A stretch of 64,000 bases of DNA from Asterella californica (taxonomy: Eukaryota > Streptophyta > Marchantiopsida > Marchantiales > Aytoniaceae): assembly GCA_036924285.1 (NCBI GenBank), contig JAYKYS010000012.1:7874001-7938000 (forward strand), in the 5' to 3' direction. The notes beneath the pieces are model-generated. The model made no database searches, was not told where the DNA came from, and was given only the letters and a program-made list of their open reading frames with translations. This document shows, one piece after another, positions 44,166-54,826 of the stretch. Every line of letters begins with the position of its first letter. The stretch's first letter is position 1. The position numbers were made by a program, and so were the translations under genes.

Positions 44166-45825
44166 TCATCTTATACCCGTAACCTCGAGAGCGTCCTTCC
44201 ACTCTCCTTCACCTTTAGCATGTCTGTCCTTGATGATGCTAATGATGACATCATGGACTTCCCTTGTAGCTGCACCCAAGATCTCCCGTGAAATGAGTTC
44301 AACCTTGACATCTTGAATGCGTTCCTCCCAACCTCCTTGCAGATCTATCGTCATCATCTCTGTATCTGGTTGTTGTGTGTCTGCAACCAGATCATCCATG
44401 TCCACTATCTGCACCTGAACCATCTCCTCCGATTGTGAAAGATCGTCTTCCATTGTCAGTTTAGGAAGAATAGTTTCTTGTTGAACCCTATCCTCTCTAG
44501 CTTGCTTCCCTGAAGACGTCTCTTCTTGTCCCTTCTTCTCATTCTGCATCATGGATGCACTATCCAACTTGAGCTCGCTTAGATCCACGTGCTCATCCAA
44601 ATCATCTCCATGGAGATCATGCTCAATCTCTTCCACCCTAGCACCATAACTTTTAGTTTCGATAGCTACAACTGCATGTACCGCAAGGTAATCATCCACA
44701 AACTTCTTCATCTCCCCTTTACCAATGTTGGCTTGAAGGAGAGTACTCGTACTTGTAAATACAACCTTTCCATCCTCCCAACAAATTACTTCTCGTTGCA
44801 AAGACTCTGCAACGTCGATGCAATCATCTCGTTGATGATCACTATCATCACATCACGGACTGATGTACCCAAGCTTGTTTGAGTACAAGTTCCATCTCAG
44901 TCGATGATCTCTTATCCTCCAACCTAGTAATCTTAGCTTGTAGATCTTGCATCTTTTGCTGTAGCTCCTCGATGGTTGGATCTTTCTCCTCTACAACCAC
45001 AATTGGAGGTTGAACCTCAGATACTACTCGAACTGGTGTGGTAGTCAGTGATACATGTGTCAACTTTGTAACCCTTTCCCTTGTATTCTCCAGATAAAAA
45101 TCTCAACCGCTTCATGCACAACCCCTCAATTTCTTGTCAACCCTTCTTCTTCCTCCCCATCCTCCAGAAGTAGCTCCAACTGCTCTTGCCATGGTTCATC
45201 AGCAGCTTGAAGAAACAACTCTGTCTTGTACGTCTCCAAGGTTAGCTTGTCCGCCCGAGATAGTTGAGAGAATTATCTCTCGAACTCCTTTAACAGCTCT
45301 GTAGGCTGTAAACCCTTGCTCCATCCCAAAAACGATTTCTTGGTTACTCGATCTGAGTTTTCCAAGAAATATTCCTCCATTAGCGCATGTGAAAATGTAT
45401 CTCAGTTCCTCTCAAAACGCTTCACGAGATCTTTCACATGCTCCCTTATCTCAAGCACCACAGAGAGTTCGAATGTCTCGATCATCTCCTTCTCCGGTAC
45501 TTGATTGATCCAAATCCATCTCCGTCTTGTAACATCTCAAGTACTTTGAGATGTCTCCCTCATCAAATAGATCGAGCTTGTCGATCATCTTTCGAAGCGC
45601 CTTCCTCCTTGAAGCCTCTTTTTGTTGATTCCCTTGCTCTTGTCGTAAAAACAAAGTGAAGACTTGAAACAAACGTGCAGTTGCTGCATCCAACTGCACC
45701 CCTGGTATCTCTTCTAATCCGTCCATCCCGTCCATAGTCATGGCTCGTTCCATCCTCCCATCCTCCCATGATCCCAAAGCATCTATATATCCATCATCCC
45801 AGGTCCGTAGCATCCTCCAGAACAA
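44166..45825 (-). pseudogene. gag: G2 gag (frameshifted), no pol
   Basis: Pieces at 45451-45825 (DEGDISKYLRCYKTEMDL), a shifted stretch at 45070-45450, 44848-45063 (EELQQKMQDLQAKITRLED) and 44166-44801. Between the last two a knuckle of the form CDDSDHQRDDC is broken by an indel near 44850. The C-terminal word REILGAATREVHDVIISIIK matches G3 (REVLGIAKKEFHDVIIDTIK), so the frame covers the whole gag and stops before protease. About 700 bases of Cys- and Lys-poor filler separate it from the polypurine tract. Confidence 0.7.
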
Positions 45826-45903
45826 CCGTATCCATCTTCAACCTCGTTCATGATTGTTGGTCTCCTCTTCAAAGTTCAAACACAGAAATCTCCTCCCCGG
45901 ACC

Positions 45904-45922
45904 TTCACGTCGAGTTCACCAC
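45904..45922 (-). promoter_or_regulatory. G2 primer-binding site
   Basis: The plus strand reads ttcacgtcgagttcacca, ending in CCA like a tRNA 3' end, immediately beside the 5' LTR. The same 18 bases are beside the G3 5' LTR at 63164-63181. The tRNA was not identified. Confidence 0.65.
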
Positions 45923-45924
45923 CG

Positions 45925-47113
45925 TATGTCGCGTCAGATTTTGCGTGAAGGATGTTCAGGAAAACGTGAGGTTCAACACACAACATCCTGATGTTGTGTG
46001 TTGAACAGAGATAAGACAGAGAAAACAACCACGAAAACAAATGCTACAATATATACCTCAACTCTCAATGTACATACACTGCTGGTTCTTTCTTCCTAAG
46101 AACACAAAACTGTGAAACAGACCAGAGAGATCTGTAATCTGCTTCAAAGCCTCTAAAACGAACCCTTGAATCTCAACCCTGACCCAAAATCACCAAAGCG
46201 TAACTCAAAACAAGAAAAACTTCTCTTTGCAAATAGAATGAGCTGCACCAACACCATACGATTCAACCTAAATCCAAACCACATTCATGTACAAGCTCTT
46301 AGCTAAAGCTAGCTATCACAAGCTGTACAAAACCAACCAGAACTCTAACGAACTCAAAAGGACGAAATCCGTAGCGAAGAAATCGAAAAAGGTCTATCTC
46401 AGAACTTCCTCTTTTCGCCGAGCGGTCTTTAGATGTCGATAGGGTCTCCTTCCCTAACTCCATTGGCCCAAGAAACCTTCAGATCCGACTCCCAACAGTC
46501 AAGATATCGCCGATTTTTTGTCGCAGGCGATCGAACCTTCAAAAACTCCTCCTTGTGGCTTAAAACCGCACACACCGCACAAACGGATCGCTTTGATCTG
46601 ATATCTGTCTTCTCTGGCAGGTAGATCTATCTATCATGAACCCAATGAGATTCCAAACAACAACGAGGTTGCAAAAAACTGACGTAAATCGACTCCCTGC
46701 GACTCAAACTCGCTCACCTCATCCAAACCAACAATCCAATCCACGTACTGTCTTCTCCTATGCGTAGATGAAGACTCCTTGGTTGCGTAGGCACCAAGAA
46801 CGAAGAGCTTGGCTCACCGATCGCGAAGAACAACCCAATTTTAGGTCACAAGCGATGAAAAACTTGACGCAAGCGTTTTCATGTGAGTCAATTTTACTTA
46901 GAACTCCCAAACCGTCCGATGAAACTTTGTTTTGTCTTCAATTTCCTGTAGAACTCGGTGTTCTGATCCGGATGGATCCAAGGACAGCAAGTTTGGACTT
47001 CGAAACGGCCGGAACGGTCAAACTCTCTTTCACAGATAATGAAATGTCCCAAATCTGCTTCCTACGTCTCAATTTTCCTCAGAACACAACCCTCAATCCG
47101 TCTCTTCAAGAAC
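45925..47113 (-). repeat. G2 5' LTR, truncated by HR
   Basis: Aligns with 32839-34060 and with 49390 onwards. It stops at tcttcaagaac, where the HR terminal block begins (tgtagtg at 47114). The missing U3 part should lie on the far side of HR and G3, outside the window. Confidence 0.8.
45971..46006. repeat. Perfect 17-bp inverted repeat created within the LTR
   Basis: Arms 45971-45987 and 45990-46006 (right arm gatgttgtgtgttgaac) with a 2-base loop. The two sister LTRs have ttcttggctgtgga-type sequence at the left arm and only the right-arm sequence, so the left arm was rewritten as the complement of the right one. Confidence 0.85.
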
Positions 47114-47513
47114 TGTAGTGTCGCAGAATTACTCATTTTGCCCATTCAGTATACAAGATATCGTTCTCACAGAGGATTTGCACAAGTAACGCTGCTCTAA
47201 GTTCTAAGATCTGTTCAAACACACAAACACACGGGTTTTGCCTAGAAATCCCGTCTTCTCACAAAACCACGCGTCTTCCACACACGCCAAAAGGTGCTTT
47301 GGACCTAACCAAACAACTATTAACTAACATATCACACATCTATTCACAGAGAAGCTCGGGAAGACGCTCTTCCTGCTTCCAGGTCACTTCTTCCGGTCTT
47401 CTCAATACCGTCTTCCCGAAGCAATTCTCGGCTTCTGGGGGTTCCACTCGGCTTCTCACACCTCCAGAAGACTGCTCCTGCTTCGCAGAAGTCGACTAGA
47501 ATCGGCTGTCACA
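47114..47513 (-). repeat. Terminal block of HR (putative 3' LTR)
   Basis: 400 bases; minus-strand ends are TGTGACAGCC and CGACACTACA. Matches HL 32423-32831 with small indels. Confidence 0.5.
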
Positions 47514-49389
47514 TCTTACTCACTCTCACATTCCAACGGGTTAGATTAATCACAAGGTGTATGCCCCCTGTAGCCTTCCCAGGCTTCTGCCTACGGAAAT
47601 GGTCTTCCTGCAGCACTACAACGACATTCGTCTTCACGGAAGCTCACTAGAAGAAGGTAAGAAGATGGGGAAGATGAGAGAAGATAGGGAAGAAGGGAAA
47701 ATCCAAACAAGAGAAAACAAGATGAAAAGAAGAAATTAAGATTCCGACAGGCTTCTAGTCCGGATCCTGACTAACAAGCCATCCCTACTTGTAATAGTTT
47801 GGGGAGGAAGACAACAAACGTGAGTACCGTTGCACCGTCTTCTACTTGAGGATGTCGTCTTCTGTTGCGAGAAGAAGGCTTCTTTCTTTTTCTCTTCGTT
47901 GCTCCGACTAATCTGTCTTCTGAGATCTCTTATCCATAAGACCGTCCGTACGTAGATCTTAAGTGCTCTACTGGACGAGCCAAGCTGCACTTCCACAACT
48001 GCTGACAGTCACCGCCACTCAAGAAGAACGCTTCCCATGCACAATCGGGAGTGAATCCAAGAAAACCCACCATCCTGAAGACATGGACAAAGCTTCTGCA
48101 CTCAAATCAGCAATCCATTCCCCGAGAAGAAGTCACATTGGCAATGGGAAGCTCACTCCCTCTACTTCCTGCTCCTACTGCTCGACACACCAGTCTAGCC
48201 AACAGGACTGCACGAGGATACCGTTCCCTGTTCCTAAACTGTCCACTAGCTCTATCTACATCTTCGGTCCATTGCTGGAATCGAACATGCAAACCCCTCC
48301 GGTATAATCCTAGTCTGTTCATATGTCTCTAACATCGGGTGTAGTGTGCATTGTATATCCTGTGCTCAATGTGTTCTGGGTCTAAACTGTAAAATGTTTG
48401 TGTGTGTAGAACTTTATAGCGTATAATGTGTCATGCGTCTCATGCACCGTAAGATGTTTGTGTGTGTGCAGAGAGCCTGAATTCTTACGCTGCAATCCTA
48501 CTTATGTCATCTACCACGAGAAAACAGAGGAGACGACCACCAGGGAGAGATGAGCGCTGTCAGAAGGCTGCCACCTCACATGCAAGCCATTTCTCTTTCC
48601 CGGTTTAGCCATCCATCTTGTTGCTCCTATGCTGTCACATGGTATCCTAACTAATTTTACACTGGAACTGCCATCCTTAAGATAATGGAATAATGGAAAA
48701 TTTGGGAACTGTCAACGTCGGTTACTATCTACTCTGATTGCTCGGAGGCAACTTCTATCTGATCTGCTCCTATCGGAGCTCCTAACACGGCTTCTGATAA
48801 GCTAGAAAGCCCTGCAGTTACCTCGGGTGTCACTGAGGTGACTTCCTCCTCATCGTTCTTCGCTGACCCTGCTGTCGCTGCTGCTGCTTCTTCCTCGGCT
48901 TCTGCTGCTGCTTCTGTTTTTGAAGACGGGAGCGTCTTCTGAGAAGCGGAGTCGACCGGTGCTTCCTCGCTCTTCTGGAGCATTAGCTTGGTACTAGGGA
49001 CCATGGCGACCTCATAAGGGTCCGGGGAAGTCGCTTCCTCCACGCGGAATACTTGGGAAGACGGCTCGTCTTCATGTCTTCCAGAAGACATCTTGTCTTC
49101 CGGGGTCTTCTCGGCTTCCAACACTGTCACTACCAAGTGGACAGTGAGGTCAAACTCCTCCTTCTCCAATTTGGATCCAGTCGATGGTGCTGGAGCTTGG
49201 GAAGACGTAGTTGCAAGTGTCGGAAGCGAGGGAAGACCATAGAGTGTCTTCACTCCCTCTATCTGTCGATCCAAATACCTGAACATGCTCTCCTGCATCG
49301 ACCAATATCGTCTTGGACTCGTTGTCTCATCCTCTAGCCAAAGTAAGCAACTTCCTACCCGCGGTGAAGTTGAACTTCTTCCGAAGCGC

Positions 49390-51412
49390 TATCGTGTCAG
49401 ATATTGCGTGAAGGATGTCCAGGAAAACGCGAGGTTCCTGGCTGTGGAGATGTTGTGTGCTGAAACGGAGACAAGACAGAGAAAAACAACCACGAAAACG
49501 AATGTTGCGATATATACACTCCAAATGTATGTACACGGCCGGTTCTTTCTCCTAAGAGCACAGAACTGATAACTAGACCAGAGCGGTCTGTAACCTGCTT
49601 CAAAGCCCTTAAAACAACCCTTGATTCTCAACCCTGACCCAAAAACACCGAAGCGTAGCTCAAAGCAAGAGAAACTTCCCTTTGCTAATAAGCAGAGCCA
49701 CAACTGTATCACGCGATCCAAACCCAAGTCCAAACCACATCCATGTATAAGCTCTTAGCTAAAGCTATCTACGACAAGCTGTATATAGCCAACCAGAACT
49801 CTAACGAACTCAAAAGAGCAAAACCCGTAGCGAAGAAATCGAAAAGACCTATCTGTGAACTTCCTCCTTTCGCTGAACGGACTTCAGATGTTGATAGGAT
49901 CTCCTCCGCTGACTCCGTTAACCCAAGAAACTTTCAGATCCGACTCCTGATAGCCGAGATATCGCCGATTTTTGGTCGCAGGTGATCGAACCTTCAAAAA
50001 TTACTCCCTGCCGCTTAAAACCGCACACCACGCACAAACGGATCGCCTAAACTGATATCCGTCTTCTCTGATAGGTAGATCTAGCTACTCTGAACCCAAC
50101 AAGACTCCAAACAAGTCGTTTGGAGTTCCCCTTGCAAAACCACTCGAGAAATTTGGTCGCAGATTGCAAAAAACTGACGTAAATCGGCTCCCTGCGGCTC
50201 AAACTCACTCACCACACCCAAACCAACAATCCAATTCACGTACAGTCTTCTCCTATGAGTAGATGAAGACTCCTTGATCGCGTAGGCACCAAGAACGAAG
50301 AGCTTGGCTCACCGATCGCGAAGAACAGCCCAACCTCAGGTCGCAGGTGAACGAAAATATGATGTAAGCGCTTCCTTGCGAGCCAATTTCACTCAGAACT
50401 TCCAAACCGCCCGATGAAAATTAGTATCGTCTTCAATTTCCTGTAGAACTCGGTGTTCTGATCCCGATGGATCCAATGACAGCAAGTTTGGACTCCGGAA
50501 CGGCCCGAACGGTCCAACTCTCCTTCACAGATAAGTGAAATCCCCCAAATCTGCTTCCTGCGTCTCAATTTCACTCAGTACGCACTCCCCAATCCGTCTC
50601 TTCCCAAACCGTTTGAACCAATGCGTAGCCTACACAGATCTGAACCCAACGACGCCTTGCGCGCTTGCATTGGACTCCTAAATCTCCCGAACCGTCCGTT
50701 GACAGGTCGCAGATGCAAGCTAGACCCTTAAGCTGCCCCCTTGTTACAGTCTCTGTACGTACAGTTTTCTCCTGAATTCTGGATAATAATAAGCAGACCC
50801 CTTGCGTCTTTGATATAACGTCTGAAGCCCTAAATACCCAGTCAGCAAGTAACTAGGAGCCTAGCTTGATTTTACCTTCTTTAGAATCGCATAACTTCTT
50901 CTCTGGATGTCCAAACGAAGTAAACAAGATGCCCATGGAAAACTGACAACGAGCTCTACCCATCCATGTGATGAAAGTGAAGATCCGGAGTTGCACCAAA
51001 AGCCCGTAAGCTGGAGCCTAGCTTGTTTTCTCCATCTTTCGAGTCTTGTAACTTTTCCACTAGACGTCCGTGAAGTAGATGAAGTGCCTATGAAAAGCTG
51101 ACAAGGAGCTCTATCCACTGGTGCAATAAAAACGAAGATCCGAAGTGGTGCCAAAAACCCGTAAGCTGGGGCCTAGCTTGTTTTCTCCATCTTTCGAGTC
51201 CTGTAACTTCTCCACTAGGCGTCCAAACGAAGTAGATGAAGTGCCTATGGAAAGCTGACAAGGAGCTCTATCCACTGATGCGATGAAAACAAAGATCCGA
51301 AATGGTGCCAAAAACCCATAAGCTGGGGCCTAGCTTGTCTTCTCATGAGTGACTTTGGAGTGACAAGCATCGAAGTTTGAATTTCATATAGGAGCCGGTC
51401 TACGACACGACA
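49390..51412 (-). repeat. Solo LTR of the G2 family in HR
   Basis: 2,023 bases with the G2 LTR ends (minus-strand TGTCGTGTCGTAGACC to CACGATA), no internal region. Flanked by gcgc (or gcgct) at 49386-49389 and 51413-51416. The HL copy shows the empty site aagcgctt at the corresponding point, confirming a target-site duplication of 4-5 bases. Formed by recombination between two LTRs of a lost element. Confidence 0.88.
50861..51337 (-). repeat. Three tandem U3 units (~157 bp) in the solo LTR
   Basis: The word ctagcttg recurs at 50861, 51018, 51173 and 51330 (steps 157, 155, 157), each unit containing gatccgaa and ggagctctatcca-type words. The G2 LTR has two such units. Such U3 arrays often act as enhancers in LTR promoters; that is inferred here. 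Confidence 0.8.
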
Positions 51413-54400
51413 GCGCTCCACCGACTGTGCTAGCATCTCTTGCGCACGAGCTTCCGCTGCTTCTCGCTGTATCTTCTCAGCTGCAACTCGCGCTTCTGCG
51501 ACTTCCCGCTGCATCTTCCATGTTGTCTTCTCGTTTGCGAGGGCGGTGATCTTCCCCCGCACTCGGAGAACCTCTTGGTCACGCTGTTGTAAACGTGCCT
51601 GCAACTCCTGATTGCTCTTCTGAAGCTACACCAGCTCCTTGGCAGAAGTGGCTGCCTCCGCCTTGTACCTTGCTGCGAGCTTCTCCGTGGTGCGGAGACT
51701 AGCTTCCAGCGCCTCGGTCTTCTTCTGGCCTTCTTCTTGCTGCATCAGGAAGCGTAGACCGAATACAGGTTGCAAGGGCTTCTCCTGAGCCTTCGCTCTC
51801 TTCTCCAGCAACTCCACAGCTGGCTGGATCTCTGAGTGGAAGAAGGCACTGAACTCTTTCAGTCTTCTTCCCGCAGAAGATAGGTTCATCTCCACAACCC
51901 GATCGGAGGTGGCGACCTTATCTTCTAGAGGCAAGGATGCCTCTTCCACCACTATGGTCTTCTGCTTCTGCTCGCGAAAAGAAGCTACTCTCCTCATCTT
52001 CCGAGGTGGAAGATCTCTCCTCATGGTAGAAGCGGTCCTCTTTACTGCGCTTCCTCGCATCGCAGTAGGAGTATCTATCCATCCTTCGTCTTCTGGAGTC
52101 TTTGGAAGACTCCTTGGTGTGACAGAAGCGGTCTTTTGCTCAGCTCGGGTACTCAAGAACTCCTCCGGTGAGTCAGACTTCGATCCCGAATGAATGAGGG
52201 AGGTGGTCTTCCTAAGTACACTTGTAGGACTCATCTTCCTCGGAGGCGTGACGTCTTTCGACCCACTGGAGTCATCTTCCCTCACTAGAAGCGTCTTCTG
52301 GTGAGTGCCGGGCCTCAGTTGCGGCATCAGAGTGGGAGGAGGAGTCATTGCTGCTGCTCGGTCGTCTTCTCCCGAGCTCTCCTCCTTCGCCTCATGTTGC
52401 CCTATTGGTCCATACTTCACCAACTGATCTCCCCTGAGATCCCCCATGGCTACGTACAAGTAACAGAGGAAAGGTGTCAAGTGTCCTCCTGCCGGGGTAC
52501 CTAAGTACGCTAGCTCCGTCTGTACATATACGTGGAAGAATGCGTCCCAGTTGATGAGTACTCCTTCATCCCACACTGCTTCCAGGAACTCCACGTCTTG
52601 ATCTCCAAGGTACCTCGTCTTCTGCGCTTTCCCCTTGGGAAAGAGATGCAGAAACAGCTTCGCCAGAAGTCGCTTCTTCGGCTCTCGGTAAGATTCGATC
52701 TTCCATCCGTTCCTACCCTGCCTGTCCTCCACGAAGAGGCAAGTTGTGCTTCCAGGCACATGCCACTCACTCACGATCTTGGGTAAGATCTTCTTCTCGA
52801 GCCAATACCCTCGGTCCCCGGATTCTGGCCTGTGGAAGACCCTGCGTCACCAATTTTCAGTCCAGGAAGATGGTCTTCCTCGAGTTGTGCTTGCCTTCGC
52901 AGGTACACGATTGCGAGGCGGTAAGGCTGCCAAACCTCCTCCAGAAGTCCTTGATCGGTGAGGTTCCAATCCCACAGGAAGAAGTCGAGACCCATCTCCT
53001 TGAGGAAGGGCGTGGCCTCGGCCAACTCCGCTGCTGGTAACACCAACCCTCAGGGATGCATCGACATACTGGAAGATCTGTTGCACTAAGCCACACGTTC
53101 TTACTGTGAGTTGAAGGCTCAGTCCTTCCCAAGTGTCCACAGTCTAGCTTCTAGTTCTGAGAAGACGAAACTAGTCTTTCAGAAGACAGCTACTCCGTCT
53201 TCCGGGATTCTAACAGTACTTCCTAGATAGCTCTCGTCTTCCGAGCTGTATCTAAATAGTCCTAATTAAGCAAGGCCTCGCATGGATTACCAAGAAGACA
53301 ACCCACCTTGCATTACATCCTACTTCCTAACAGAAGATGGAAAAGGTGCGAGAAGAAGCAAAGCGTATGACAAGTTCCAGAAGATGATCACAGCTCTTAC
53401 GGTGACAATGGCCTCTGGGAAGACACCCGAGACAGCTTCCGATTCAATGTCTTTCTCGGAAGACCTCCCGAAGTCAGGCTTCTCTTCACTGGTCTCACAT
53501 GTCTTCTTCTTCCTACACGCAATCTATCCTCACAACGGACTCAAGATAATTGCACTCTGTTCTTCTTATCTCTCACCTCTCATACACACTCAGAAGAAGC
53601 TTGCTGCTCGGTGGAAAGACAGGACCCTCGATCATTCTCTCCAGATTCTGCCAGCAAGACTTCTCACGACTCTCTCCTAAGTTTGAGAAGAAGAAGGAAT
53701 GGGCTGCTATGGGTCGGACAGAAGAGACCCGAAATGGACCCTCACGTCTTCTCGTGCATTTTGCCAGTCCTTCCAGTCTTCTAGTCTCTCTAGGAAGATG
53801 TGGATTTGAGAAGCTTGGAAGACCGAGAGGCACAGGCCTAGTTCCCGACTTCCAACTCCTCGAAATAACAAAAGAACTCACCACGCCACTCAGGATTCGT
53901 ACCAAGCCTCTCTGAACACCAAAGCAAAGCAAATCCACTCTTGATACGAATTGTGTACAGTCGACTTCCAAAGACAGTCAGGCTTCCGAAGCGTCTTTCG
54001 AAGACAATCAAGTTTCAGAAGCGTCTTCCGAAGATGTTCCAATCTTCCGAAGCGTCTTCTGTTCAAGGTTTCGGGAGTAGAGGGATGGTAGGGTAGAGAA
54101 ATTGATAGCTAGGATCTTCAATTTGATGGCTAGGAGTAGGGAAGCTCGAATTGAACTTGGGAAGAAGCAAGAAGATGTCTGACAGAAATTGGACAGCGCT
54201 TCCGCGCCCAATGTCACAATAGGAAAATAAGGGTGGGGGGGGATTAATCGATCAGGTTGCCTGCAAACCACCGAGGAAGCGCGGGGGATACCAAACAAAG
54301 GCGAGAAGCAGTGGGAAGAGAAAAGAACATGGGGAAGAACCTCTACTATCTTCTGTCTGCTTCCCGAGTTGTCTTCTTCTTCCGAGCGCTTTCGGCTCTG

Positions 54401-54826
54401 GTCCCAGCTCCAATGCGACCCTACTCAGCTGCTTCCGTTGTCAGCTCCTGACTACGCCTCAATCGATTAAGCCATCCACCTTCGATTTCACTCAGCTGTC
54501 CTCCAATGTCAGCTTTCGGGAGTTCACAAGAAACGCCTTCAACTCAATACGCTCCCTGTGCTTCAACAATTCGACCTCGCCTTCCTTCTAGCTTCTAATC
54601 GATCCTAATCTCACTCAATTTCACCTCGCTGCCTCCTCACTCAAAGCTCATCCTCGAATCGATCTTCTTCACCAAGAAGCGCTCTTGTTGCAGGAAGCTG
54701 AATACGCTAATGCGCTTCCTGCGCATCTTCTCCGCAGTTTAGGGGTTTCGACCCTCCTGACCTACCTAACCTGTTCGGTGTTACCTGATAGGTGCACCTA
54801 CTCCATACGTGGTTAAGCTTCCGCGG

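Larger units (their letters stand above)
32839..47113 (-). mobile_element. G2: gag-only LTR retrotransposon, interrupted by G1 and cut by HR
   Basis: Minus-strand element. Its left (3') LTR is 32839-34098 plus 42858-43464, split by G1. The polypurine tract is at 43465-43480, the gag region at 44166-45825, the primer-binding site at 45904-45922 and the right (5') LTR at 45925-47113, truncated by HR. LTR ends are TGTCGTGTCG and CACGATA on the minus strand. The internal part is only 2,460 bases and has no protease, RT or integrase, so the element must have depended on a relative such as G3, whose LTR ends, primer-binding site and polypurine tract are alike. Confidence 0.7.
48729..53067 (-). pseudogene. 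H-family protein gene, HR copy (split by a solo LTR)
   Basis: Same architecture as the HL copy: start MSMHP at 53067, N-terminal domain (ELAEATPFLKEMGLDFF, WKIESYREPKKR, YVQTELAYLGTPAGG), acidic linker, coiled coil (51245-51900) and acidic tail ending ASEQSE. In-frame stops at 53050-53052 (HL has Arg CGA), 52847-52849 (HL Trp), 51626-51628 (HL Gln) and 49327-49329 (HL Trp). One-base frameshifts lie near 52935 and 49298. The frame is interrupted by the solo LTR between 49390 and 51412. The combined comparison with HL gives the ancestral residue at every broken position. Confidence 0.65.
47114..54826 (-). mobile_element. Element H, right copy (HR), carrying a solo LTR and cut by G3
   Basis: Inverted counterpart of HL. 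Terminal block 47114-47513, 3' non-coding region 47514-48728, protein gene 48729-53067, leader to 54826. It was inserted into the 5' LTR of G2 (junction at 47114), then received the solo LTR 49390-51412, and is interrupted at 54826 by the G3 LTR. The remaining 5' part should lie beyond position 64000. Confidence 0.65.
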
